64,000 nucleotides of DNA from assembly GCA_964427915.1 (NCBI GenBank), contig CAYRWA010000080.1:1-64000 (forward strand). Reading direction: 5' to 3'. The notes under the pieces are model-generated. The model saw nothing but the letters and a program-made list of their open reading frames with translations. It was not told the DNA's origin and did no database searches. A program made the position numbers and the translations under genes. This stretch comes from JAGLCW01 sp964427915. Its GTDB lineage: Bacteria > Caldisericota > Caldisericia > UBA6126. Of this stretch, positions 1-7,535 are shown one piece after another; position 1 is the first letter of the stretch; each line of letters begins with the position of its first letter.

Positions 1-873
1 GACCCTCATATTACGCAACAGCAAATTGATGTATACAAACGTCAACAAGGTCTTGATAAACCTGTTGTTATACGATATGGCTATTGGTTTAGGAATGCTT
101 GGAAAGGTGATTTTGGAATTTCACGAGCCTATAAAGAAGACGTTTTTCCTCTTATTATGAATCGAATTCCAAACACTATGTATATGCAAGCGATTGTCAT
201 TCTTATCATTGTTTTTGTTGCTATTCCGTTAGGTATATTTTCAGCCGTCCATCAATACTCAACATGGGACTATATTCTTACATTTTTTACATTTACCGGT
301 GTTTCTTTGCCTATGTTTTGGGTTGGCCTAATGGCTATTATGTGGCTAGGAATCGGAATTGGACTTCCTTTTACCGGGATGTACTCCGATATTGTCACCT
401 ATGGGGGGCAGACTATGCCCTACTTAGAGGCCCCCTGGTTTGTGAAACTGGGAGACCGCATGCTGCACCTGATTTTGCCCGTCATCACAGTATCTTTAAT
501 ATCCCTTGCAGGTTTAATGCGTTATACACGATCAGCCTTGTTGGAAGTTATCCGACAAGACTATGTTCGAACTGCTCGTGCAAAGGGAGTTGCAGAGAAA
601 AAGGTCATCTACAGTCATGCTCTTAGAAATGCAATGATCCCGATAGCAACCATTCTGATTCAAACGATACCCATCCTTTTTGCTGGATCTCTTATTGTCG
701 AACAAATATTTGGTTGGCCGGGCGTAGGAAAAATGGTGTTTGATGCTGTAATGCAAAAAGATTACAATTTAGCCATGATGAATTTAATGTTCTTGTCGTT
801 TCTTACTGTCACTTTTACATTAATTGCAGATATATCGTATGCATTTCTTGATCCAAGAATTACGTATCGGTAA
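1..873 (+). CDS. Peptide ABC transporter permease, DppB/OppB type (5' end outside window)
   Basis: Inner-membrane permease half of a di-/oligopeptide ABC importer. The frame is open from base 1 (first residues DPHITQQQ), so the ATG at 157 is internal and the true start lies upstream. The 290 visible residues include the family's conserved stretch before the first retained helix (DKPVVIRYGYW, then GDFG), several hydrophobic helices, and the EAA-type cytoplasmic loop that contacts the ATPase (VRTARAKGV...HALRNAMIPI). The end FLDPRITYR is typical of DppB. A second permease starts 27 bases downstream. Binding protein and ATPase genes are not in view. Substrate cannot be told from sequence. Confidence 0.93.
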   Translation, partial: DPHITQQQIDVYKRQQGLDKPVVIRYGYWFRNAWKGDFGISRAYKEDVFPLIMNRIPNTMYMQAIVILIIVFVAIPLGIFSAVHQYSTWDYILTFFTFTGVSLPMFWVGLMAIMWLGIGIGLPFTGMYSDIVTYGGQTMPYLEAPWFVKLGDRMLHLILPVITVSLISLAGLMRYTRSALLEVIRQDYVRTARAKGVAEKKVIYSHALRNAMIPIATILIQTIPILFAGSLIVEQIFGWPGVGKMVFDAVMQKDYNLAMMNLMFLSFLTVTFTLIADISYAFLDPRITYR

Positions 874-900
874 GAGTAACACTTTAAAGGAGCTAAGAAT

Positions 901-1881
901 ATGAGCAATCAAGATAATAAGAGAAAGAATCCATCTTTAGACGAAGAAGAGGTATTAATCCCTACTGTTGAAGTTGGCGACCCTACTTCGGTGCCAACAT
1001 TTGATCAAGATGTTATTCAAGGCGATACGAAGCAGTATTCCTATTCACAAATGGTTTGGATCCGTTTTAGAAAGCACAAAATGGCACTTATTGGAGCTTG
1101 TATCATTCTGATACTTATTTTGGGTGTTGTGTTTGCAAAATATTTTTCGGGGGGGCTCAATCCTCGACTTGCTGACATCAATATTCGATTCTTACCACCC
1201 TTTTCCCCAGGACATTTTTTAGGTACGGATGATGTAGGAAGAGATGTATGGACTCGCCTTTTGTACGGTGGTAGAACATCCTTACTTATCGGTTTCTGGG
1301 TTGCAATCCCAGCAGGCTTATTGGGAGGAATTATTGGGTCCATTTCTGGTTATTTTGGAGGATGGGTAGATTCTTTTTTTATGCGGCTAGTTGAAGTTTT
1401 CTTTTCCATTCCAACGCTGCCCATATTGGTTACATTGTCTTCTTATTTTGGGGATAGTGTATTTATTATTATAGGTCTTTTGATATTCTTTGGTTGGGCA
1501 CCCACTGCTCGATTGATTCGAGGTCTTGTCCTGCAAATTAAGGAATATGAATTTGTTGAAGCTGCCAAAGCTATTGGCTGCTCAGATACACGCATTATTA
1601 TGCGACATATTTTCCCCAATACTTTTGCTATTCTTATTGTTCAAATGACTCTAAGCATTGGAGGAGCAATTCTTTCGGAATCTACTCTTTCCTTTTTAGG
1701 TTTAGGCGTGAATCCAGCAGAACCAACGTGGGGCAATATGTTATCCAATGCTCAGAATTTCATGTGGAATGCTCCCCATCTTGTTGTTTGGCCGGGTCTC
1801 ATGATTTTTCTCACCATTTTGTCCTTTAACTTCTTAGGGGATGGACTGCGTGATGCGCTTGATCCAAAGTTAAAACAATAA
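901..1881 (+). CDS. Peptide ABC transporter permease, DppC/OppC type
   Basis: Second membrane subunit of the same peptide importer, 326 residues. AAGGAG lies just before the ATG. Residues about 60-80 form the first membrane helix, followed by the DppC hallmark HFLGTDDVGRDVWTRLLYGGR (near residues 104-124, written here only as its opening HFLGTDDVGRD) and the EAA loop (EFVEAAKAIG...RHIFPN). The C-terminus LGDGLRDALDPKLK is characteristic. The roughly 50-residue acidic N-terminal tail before the first helix is longer than usual. A strong hairpin terminator follows 19 bases after the stop, so this is the last gene of the operon. Confidence 0.95.
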   Translation: MSNQDNKRKNPSLDEEEVLIPTVEVGDPTSVPTFDQDVIQGDTKQYSYSQMVWIRFRKHKMALIGACIILILILGVVFAKYFSGGLNPRLADINIRFLPPFSPGHFLGTDDVGRDVWTRLLYGGRTSLLIGFWVAIPAGLLGGIIGSISGYFGGWVDSFFMRLVEVFFSIPTLPILVTLSSYFGDSVFIIIGLLIFFGWAPTARLIRGLVLQIKEYEFVEAAKAIGCSDTRIIMRHIFPNTFAILIVQMTLSIGGAILSESTLSFLGLGVNPAEPTWGNMLSNAQNFMWNAPHLVVWPGLMIFLTILSFNFLGDGLRDALDPKLKQ

Positions 1882-1900
1882 AAACATATAGTATGGTAAG

Positions 1901-1944
1901 AAAAAGGAGTTGAGAATCTTTCCTGATTTTCAACTCCTTTTTAG
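1901..1944 (+). terminator. Rho-independent terminator of the peptide ABC operon
   Basis: An 18-bp stem (1901-1918 pairing with 1925-1942, one G-T wobble) closes a 6-base loop and ends in a T run. The left arm begins with an A run, so it may also work on the opposite strand. It ends only 3-5 bases before the next start codon. Confidence 0.85.
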
Positions 1945-1946
1945 CA

Positions 1947-2549
1947 ATGAAAAGAACCCTAATCGTAAAAAACGGTAAAGCATCTGTACAGAGTAAGAAG
2001 TCTTCTTTTTATGCCTATACCGTTCCGATCGAATCAAACGAAGATTTTCTTTCCTTCCTAGCTGCTACAAAAAAAGTCCATAAGAATGCAACGCATTATT
2101 GTTATGCCTATCGCATTCAAGACCTTTCAAATCATACCCTGGAAAAGATGTCTGATGATGGTGAACCATATGGTACTGCCGGAATACCTTTGTTGTCTTT
2201 GTTGCAGAGTCATTGTATTGCCAACGGAGCCATTGTAGTTGTACGTTTTTTTGGCGGTATTAAATTGGGGAAAAAAGGTCTATACTCAGCTTATTTAGAA
2301 GCAGCTAAGCAAAGTCTAACCAATGCAAAAGTGGAAGAGTATATTCCTAAAGAAATTATGGATGTAACTGTACAGTACACTATTTTTGATTTGTTTGAAA
2401 AAATTTGTGAGAAATTTGAATCTCACTGTATACAAGTGGATTACGCAGAAGATGTACATGTGAAAATTGAAATTGCATCCAAGGATAAGATGGCACTACT
2501 GGAAGCATTTTCACAAGCAAATATCACGAAGTATGTTATAATACAATAG
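1947..2549 (+). CDS. yigZ: YigZ/IMPACT family protein
   Basis: A 200-residue cytosolic protein of the YigZ (UPF0029/IMPACT) family. The N-terminal domain has the family signature around residues 47-80 (ATHYCYAYRI, then SDDGEPYGTAG) and VVVRFFGGIKLG near residue 100; the C-terminal part is the weaker DUF1949-like domain. The biochemical role is unsettled; eukaryotic IMPACT binds GCN1, and bacterial members are conserved proteins of uncertain function. The ATG at 1947 has no Shine-Dalgarno sequence, because the bases before it are the 3' arm of the terminator; no better in-frame start is visible. The next gene starts 14 bases after the stop. Confidence 0.9.
   Translation: MKRTLIVKNGKASVQSKKSSFYAYTVPIESNEDFLSFLAATKKVHKNATHYCYAYRIQDLSNHTLEKMSDDGEPYGTAGIPLLSLLQSHCIANGAIVVVRFFGGIKLGKKGLYSAYLEAAKQSLTNAKVEEYIPKEIMDVTVQYTIFDLFEKICEKFESHCIQVDYAEDVHVKIEIASKDKMALLEAFSQANITKYVIIQ
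2534..2542 (+). promoter_or_regulatory. Extended -10 promoter for the SCIFF pair
   Basis: TG-T-TATAAT lies inside the last codons of yigZ, with TATAAT at 2537-2542. No good -35 is seen 16-18 bases upstream, which is tolerated by extended -10 promoters. Transcription would start near 2549, giving a short leader with GGAGG at 2554-2558. Confidence 0.5.
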
Positions 2550-2563
2550 CTTTGGAGGTAATA

Positions 2564-2734
2564 ATGAAAAAATTAAAACTTGAAATTCAAGGAACATTGT
2601 TAGATTCAAATCATGGACAAACCAATTGCAGAGAATGCCAAACACCTTGCAAATCTGCATGCAAGACTTCCTGTACAATTGGCAATCAGTATTGCGAAAA
2701 AAGAAAAAAACCAAGCCCCCGATGGATTTGGTAA
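2564..2734 (+). CDS. scfA: SCIFF ranthipeptide precursor (six cysteines in forty-five)
   Basis: A 56-residue peptide. Cysteines sit at residues 22, 25, 29, 33, 37 and 44, in the SCIFF core pattern CRECQTPCKSACKTSC. In known members the partner radical SAM enzyme makes sulfur-to-carbon thioether links from core cysteines to nearby residues, with a threonine acceptor shown in the Clostridium thermocellum peptide; the biological role is unknown. The ATG at 2564 has GGAGG 5 bases upstream; a TTG at 2552 in the same frame is less likely. Oddly, 11 or 12 mostly basic residues follow the last cysteine (RKKPSPRWIW), whereas typical SCIFF peptides stop soon after it; the tail overlaps the start of the maturase gene. 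Confidence 0.92.
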   Translation: MKKLKLEIQGTLLDSNHGQTNCRECQTPCKSACKTSCTIGNQYCEKRKKPSPRWIW

Positions 2735-4044
2735 AAGACCTTATTCAACTAGGCACCCTTCATTGTTTTGTATGGAACAAGGAAGGGTTTCTTTTTGATC
2801 CAACATCCAATTCCGTTTTTTCTTGCTCTGCAAATGATGTTCTAGACATCAAAAAGGGACAGCCCCCTAAGGATATCTTGCAAGATATCCAAGAAATGTA
2901 TGGCAAAGGTTTTTTCCAAGAACAACCAGTACAGTTTGAAGACAATCGAATCATCAAATCACTTTGCTTAATCATGACAAGGAATTGTAACTTTCGTTGT
3001 CCCTATTGCTTCGAAAAAGGAGTGTCTCATTTTTCCAAAGAAGTGATGCCACATTCTGTCATCGAAAAAGCGTTTGAACTTTTAGTGCAGCAAAGTGGTG
3101 ATCGACATATTTTAGAATGTGATTTTTTTGGAGGAGAACCTTTGCTAGCATGGGATTCTATCCTATATGCTATTTCTTTATCGCAAAAAATTGAACGAGA
3201 AACAGATAAGAAATTTCGATTCTCTTTAACAACCAATGCATCTCTTCTTACGCCAGAAATGACGGATTTTTTGTATCACCATAATATTAGTTTGATATTA
3301 AGTCAAGATGGTACCCCCGACAACCACAATCGCTTTCGAATATCCTCCAAGGGTAAACCAACTTATGATACAGTAATGGAAGCCATTCTTCCTATTGCGC
3401 AAACGTGGAAAGAAGGCTATTATGTACGGGGAACGTATACAAAAAAGAATCTTCATTTTGTAGAAGATGTTCAACATCTGTATTCTCAAGGGATTCAGAA
3501 GATTTCGTTTGAACCAGTCGTATCAGACCAAAATGACATTGGCTTATCTTCTCAAGATCTTCCTGTTTTAAAAGAAGAATACCAAAAACTGTCATCTTGG
3601 GTTTTAGACACTCTTGCCAAAGATACAAATTTTTCTTTCTATCATTTTGAAGTGAATTTAAAACAAGGGGCTTGTAAAGAAAAACTCATGACGAGTTGTG
3701 GAGCTGGAGTAGAGTATTGTTCTGTTTCTCCAGAGGGAGATTTATATCCATGTCATCAATTTGATGCCAATCCTGCTTTTAAGATAGGAACAGTCTGGGA
3801 TGGCATCACCAATTCTGCTATCGTTGAAACCTGCAAACAATGTACGAATTTACTATTTAAGCCATCATGTGAAAAGTGCTGGTCTCGATACATTTGTGGC
3901 GGGGGTTGTTCTGCAAACAACCTTCGAATGACAGGTCAACTGAAAACTCCATGGGAGCTTGGTTGTGAAATACAAAAATGTCGGATTGAAGCTGCACTAT
4001 ACGTGCAAGTAAAAAGCGAAAATAAGATCAAACCAAGTACATAA
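2722..4044 (+). CDS. scfB: Radical SAM SCIFF maturase with SPASM domain
   Basis: Cytosolic iron-sulfur enzyme expected to install thioether crosslinks in the upstream SCIFF peptide. With the start at 2722 it has 440 residues. Order: N-terminal peptide-recognition-like region (about 1-80; LGTLHCFVWN resembles the family start), radical SAM core with CX3CX2C at C89, C93 and C96, the FFGGEP motif near residue 138, and a cysteine-rich SPASM region from about 327 onward (CGAGVEYC, CEKCWSRYICGGGC, CEIQKC) for auxiliary clusters. The frame is open back to 2626, but that would overlap the peptide gene by over 100 bases and add non-homologous residues; the 2722 start overlaps it by 13, suggesting coupled translation. 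No clear Shine-Dalgarno. Confidence 0.93.
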   Translation: MDLVKDLIQLGTLHCFVWNKEGFLFDPTSNSVFSCSANDVLDIKKGQPPKDILQDIQEMYGKGFFQEQPVQFEDNRIIKSLCLIMTRNCNFRCPYCFEKGVSHFSKEVMPHSVIEKAFELLVQQSGDRHILECDFFGGEPLLAWDSILYAISLSQKIERETDKKFRFSLTTNASLLTPEMTDFLYHHNISLILSQDGTPDNHNRFRISSKGKPTYDTVMEAILPIAQTWKEGYYVRGTYTKKNLHFVEDVQHLYSQGIQKISFEPVVSDQNDIGLSSQDLPVLKEEYQKLSSWVLDTLAKDTNFSFYHFEVNLKQGACKEKLMTSCGAGVEYCSVSPEGDLYPCHQFDANPAFKIGTVWDGITNSAIVETCKQCTNLLFKPSCEKCWSRYICGGGCSANNLRMTGQLKTPWELGCEIQKCRIEAALYVQVKSENKIKPST

Positions 4045-4073
4045 AACGCAATGCTTCCCAGGGTCCCGAGTCT

Positions 4074-5354
4074 TTATTGGCCGATATCGTTGCGGTGTGT
4101 TTTTCCCTCAAACTCTATAAAATCAGAAAACTCATAAGCTTTTTTTGTAGATTCTTGAAGGTTCGTCCCCAATCCTATAATATTGAGAACTCTTCCACCT
4201 GCTGTTACGATTTCTTGCTCTTTATTTTTTGTTCCTGCATGAAAGCAAATACAATCATTCATTTTTTTGAGAGTGTCTAAGCCACCGATAGGAAAGCCTG
4301 TTTGATAGTTCTCAGGATAGCCTTTTGAAGAAAGGACTACGCAGGTTGCTGATGTATTCTTTTTCCATTCTAGCTGATAGGATTCTACAATTTTTTTATT
4401 TTGAGCAATTTCAATCATTAAAGGCAAAAGGTCGCTTTCAAGAAGTGGCAATAAAACCTGTGATTCAGGATCTCCAAATCGCACATTAATTTCCAATACG
4501 GTTGGTTGGTTATTTTTGTTGACAATAAGGCCAATAAACATTACCCCGGAGTAGGGATTATTTTCTTTTTGAAGTGCTTTCATTAGAGGGTTTACTACTT
4601 GGTGACGGATGTTATATACAATATCTTCTGTTAGCCATTTAGCAGGAGCAACACTGCCCATCCCGCCAGTATTAGGCCCCCGGTTTTGATCGTATGCCTT
4701 TTTGTAGTCTTGTGCAGGTAGGCAGTCAAAATATTGGTCTTGATTTACAATTACTTGGTAGGACAATTCTTGGCCTTCTAAAAAGTCCTCTATTAGAATT
4801 TTCTCTCCTGCTTGCTTAAATTTCTTGTGCTCCATCATATCTAAGATGGAAGCTAAAGCTTCTTGTTTGTTATATACAATATCCACTCCTTTTCCTTGTG
4901 CTAAGCCATCGGCCTTAATAACAATGGGATATTGTTGAATAGATTCGAGATGGTAGATAGCATCGTCCTTGTTGAAAAAAGTTTGATAAGAAGCAGTGGG
5001 GATATTATATTTTGCTAACAAATTTTTTGTGTAGATTTTACTACCCTCTAGCATTGATGCATGTTTAGAGGGCCCAAAAACAAGAATGTCCGTATCTGCA
5101 AAGAAATCTTTGATTCCATTTACCAAAGGCTGCTCTTTTCCTACGACAATCAAGTGGATTGAGTGTTCTTTGCAAAAGTTTTCCAGCGATGGAAAATCTA
5201 GGATATCAGGTTGAGAATAGGTTTGAGCAATTTCTTGAATGCCTGCATTGCCAGGAATACAATGTAAATCTCCCATGAGAGGGCTTTGTGCAAGTTTCCA
5301 ACAAAGAGCATGTTCTCGGCCACCACTACCTAAAACTAAAACATTGTATTTCAT
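4074..5354 (-). CDS. purD: Phosphoribosylamine-glycine ligase
   Basis: ATP-grasp enzyme of step 2 of purine synthesis (phosphoribosylamine + glycine + ATP to GAR). 426 residues. The N-terminus MKYNVLVLGSGGREHALCWKL is the classic PurD start; KADGLAQGKGV and the metal-binding region LEINVRFGDPE are present. The frame is open to 5417, but MKYN at 5354 has AAGGAG just upstream and starts at the known family N-terminus. Last gene of the purine operon, 28 bases after purH. It converges on scfB with a 29-base gap in which I see no terminator. Confidence 0.96.
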   Translation of the reverse strand: MKYNVLVLGSGGREHALCWKLAQSPLMGDLHCIPGNAGIQEIAQTYSQPDILDFPSLENFCKEHSIHLIVVGKEQPLVNGIKDFFADTDILVFGPSKHASMLEGSKIYTKNLLAKYNIPTASYQTFFNKDDAIYHLESIQQYPIVIKADGLAQGKGVDIVYNKQEALASILDMMEHKKFKQAGEKILIEDFLEGQELSYQVIVNQDQYFDCLPAQDYKKAYDQNRGPNTGGMGSVAPAKWLTEDIVYNIRHQVVNPLMKALQKENNPYSGVMFIGLIVNKNNQPTVLEINVRFGDPESQVLLPLLESDLLPLMIEIAQNKKIVESYQLEWKKNTSATCVVLSSKGYPENYQTGFPIGGLDTLKKMNDCICFHAGTKNKEQEIVTAGGRVLNIIGLGTNLQESTKKAYEFSDFIEFEGKTHRNDIGQ

Positions 5355-5382
5355 ATCCAGCTCCTTTCTTTGCGAAGGATAG

Positions 5383-6921
5383 TTAATGGAGGAAGTGTCT
5401 TTGCCCAGTAAAAACAAGAGTTATCCCCTGTTTACGTGCTTCCTCAATGACTTTTTGATCATTGATGGAACCCCCAGGTTCCACTACAATTTGAACACCA
5501 TAATTAGATGCTTCCTGTATCGAATCAGCGAAAGGAAAGAAGGCATCAGAGCACAGCATGCTCCCAGATACTTCATGGGGGAATCGTTCTTTGGCATGAG
5601 ATAAAGCAATGCGGCAGCTATCAATTCGATTTGGCTGTCCCCCTCCAATACCTAACACATGTCTGTTGTTGCAGAGTAAAATAGCATTTGATTTAACATA
5701 TTTTAAGGTTTTCATTCCAAAAAGGAGATTTTCTTTTTCTTTTGTAGACAGTGGATTCCCACATACAACATCCATCTGTTGTACAACCTCTTGGTCTTTG
5801 TCTTGCATTAATATCCCATTGGATGCATCTCGTAGGTGGTATGGAAGAGAATCATAGACCTTGTGTTCCAAAAGCCGGATGCTTTTCTTTTTTGTAAGGA
5901 TTGCTAATGCATCTTTGGAATAAGAAGGGGCACAGACAACGTCAACAAAAATGGAATGTATCTGTTCCGCTATCGGGATCGTTATCTCTTGATTAAAGAT
6001 GAATACACCACCAAAAGCAGAGACGGGATCACACTGGTAAGCTTTGGTATAGGCTGTTTGTAAATCATGAGCCATAGCTGCACCGCAGGGATTTGTGTGT
6101 TTTAAAATAATACATGCAGGTAGGTCTTTGCCATATTCGTTCAGTAAGTCCAAACCTTGAGAGACGTCTATTAAATTATTGTAAGATAAACTCTTTCCAT
6201 GCAGTTTTTTGCAGCCTAAGAGAAGGGACGGTTGTTGATAAGCACTGGAAAGAAGACTAAAAAAACCAGCTTTCTGATGAGGGTTTTCTCCATATCGAAG
6301 AGCAAGGTTTTTTTGCAAAAATAGAGGGTGAATTGTTTCATCAGAAAAAGTTTGTGCGATATAGGCATCGTACATGCTCGTGTGTAAAAAGGATTGAACC
6401 ATACATTTTTTCGAAAACTCTTCCGAAATGCTTCCGTTTTGTTGTGTGAATTCATCTACGAAACTAGAATACTGAGAAGGATCTGACAATGTCACACATT
6501 CGAGATAGTTTTTGCCAGATGCACGAAGAAGGGAAACTCCTCCAATATCTATCAAGTCAAGCTTTTCCTCAAGAGATGTCTGGGGAGATGTGTTTTGAGA
6601 GAAGGGGTACAAATTAACACAAACCAAATCAAATTTTGTAATATGATGATGTTTGTTTTCTTCCATTTCTGAAGGTATTCGGGATCTGCCCAAAATGCCT
6701 CCGAAAATTTTTGGATGCAGTGTTTTCACTCGACCATGTAAAATAGGAGGAAACGCAGTATAGTTTTCTACTTTTTCACAGGCATACCCCATTTTGGCGA
6801 TAGCAGCCTGCGTGCTTTCGGTTGCATACAAATGAACACCGGCCTTGGAAAGAACGTCCACAAGGGTTGGAAGGTCCGTTTTATCAGATACAGAAATTAA
6901 AGCATTTTTAATTGTTATCAT
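5383..6921 (-). CDS. purH: Bifunctional AICAR formyltransferase/IMP cyclohydrolase
   Basis: Catalyses the last two steps to IMP. 512 residues, the normal size. Residues 1 to about 190 are the MGS-like cyclohydrolase domain (ALISVSDKTDLP, HGRVKTLHPKIFGGIL); the rest is the AICAR transformylase domain (LRYGENPHQKAGF, LKHTNPCGAA, SDAFFPFADSI). The N-terminal 14 bases overlap the end of purN. A purine-rich Shine-Dalgarno is distant, so translation is probably coupled to purN. Confidence 0.97.
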   Translation of the reverse strand: MITIKNALISVSDKTDLPTLVDVLSKAGVHLYATESTQAAIAKMGYACEKVENYTAFPPILHGRVKTLHPKIFGGILGRSRIPSEMEENKHHHITKFDLVCVNLYPFSQNTSPQTSLEEKLDLIDIGGVSLLRASGKNYLECVTLSDPSQYSSFVDEFTQQNGSISEEFSKKCMVQSFLHTSMYDAYIAQTFSDETIHPLFLQKNLALRYGENPHQKAGFFSLLSSAYQQPSLLLGCKKLHGKSLSYNNLIDVSQGLDLLNEYGKDLPACIILKHTNPCGAAMAHDLQTAYTKAYQCDPVSAFGGVFIFNQEITIPIAEQIHSIFVDVVCAPSYSKDALAILTKKKSIRLLEHKVYDSLPYHLRDASNGILMQDKDQEVVQQMDVVCGNPLSTKEKENLLFGMKTLKYVKSNAILLCNNRHVLGIGGGQPNRIDSCRIALSHAKERFPHEVSGSMLCSDAFFPFADSIQEASNYGVQIVVEPGGSINDQKVIEEARKQGITLVFTGQRHFLH

Positions 6922-7528
6922 CGTAGACTAAAACTCTCCTTCCCATGATTTCATAATTGCCATCAATGACGGTTTTTAAAACTTCTGGCAGTAGGATATG
7001 TTCTCGCTCAAGAATGCGAAGAGATAAGGATTCTTCAGAGTCATCATTAAACACAGGAATGATTTCTTGAGCAAAGATAGGCCCTGCATCAACATTGTCT
7101 GTAACCAAATGAACAGTGCAACCAGCAAACCTTACCCCATATTCCAGAGCTCTCTTTTGGGCATTTAATCCTGGGAAGGCAGGGAGAAGTGCAGGATGGA
7201 TGTTTAGAATGGGTCCTGCAAATTGATGCACAAAATGGGAAGAGAGAATCCTCATAAAACCTGCTAAAACAATAATATCAATAGCATGTTTTTGAGTCAC
7301 TTCTAGTAGTTTTTCTTCGTACAAACCTCGAGAAGAAAAACATCGATGATTCACCACATACGTTTGGATCTGATGATCTTTTGCAATTTGAAGACCTTTT
7401 GCATCTTTTCGGTTAGCCAAAACAAAAGGAATATTGCAATCCAGAAATCCCATGTCTCTTTTTTTTACAATAGCTTCTAGATTGCTACCTTTTCCTGAAA
7501 TGAATACTGCAACATTTTTTTTTGTCAT
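6908..7528 (-). CDS. purN: Phosphoribosylglycinamide formyltransferase (folate-dependent)
   Basis: Transfers a formyl group from 10-formyl-THF to GAR (step 3). 206 residues. The catalytic triad of the family is visible as N109, H111 (NIHPALLPAFPG) and D147 (DNVDAGP), each shifted by three from the E. coli enzyme numbers. GAGGT precedes the ATG. Lies 7 bases downstream of purL and overlaps purH by 14. Using PurN means one-carbon units come from 10-formyl-THF at this step; no formate-dependent PurT is seen here. Confidence 0.96.
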   Translation of the reverse strand: MTKKNVAVFISGKGSNLEAIVKKRDMGFLDCNIPFVLANRKDAKGLQIAKDHQIQTYVVNHRCFSSRGLYEEKLLEVTQKHAIDIIVLAGFMRILSSHFVHQFAGPILNIHPALLPAFPGLNAQKRALEYGVRFAGCTVHLVTDNVDAGPIFAQEIIPVFNDDSEESLSLRILEREHILLPEVLKTVIDGNYEIMGRRVLVYDDNN

Positions 7529-7535
7529 AATTACC

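Noticed and set aside
2626..2721. Longer N-terminus for the SCIFF maturase
   Set aside because: It would run through the SCIFF peptide coding region in another frame and the added residues do not resemble the family.
4045..4073. Bidirectional terminator between scfB and purD
   Set aside because: Only a short CCCAGGGTCCCGAG stretch without a stable stem plus T run.
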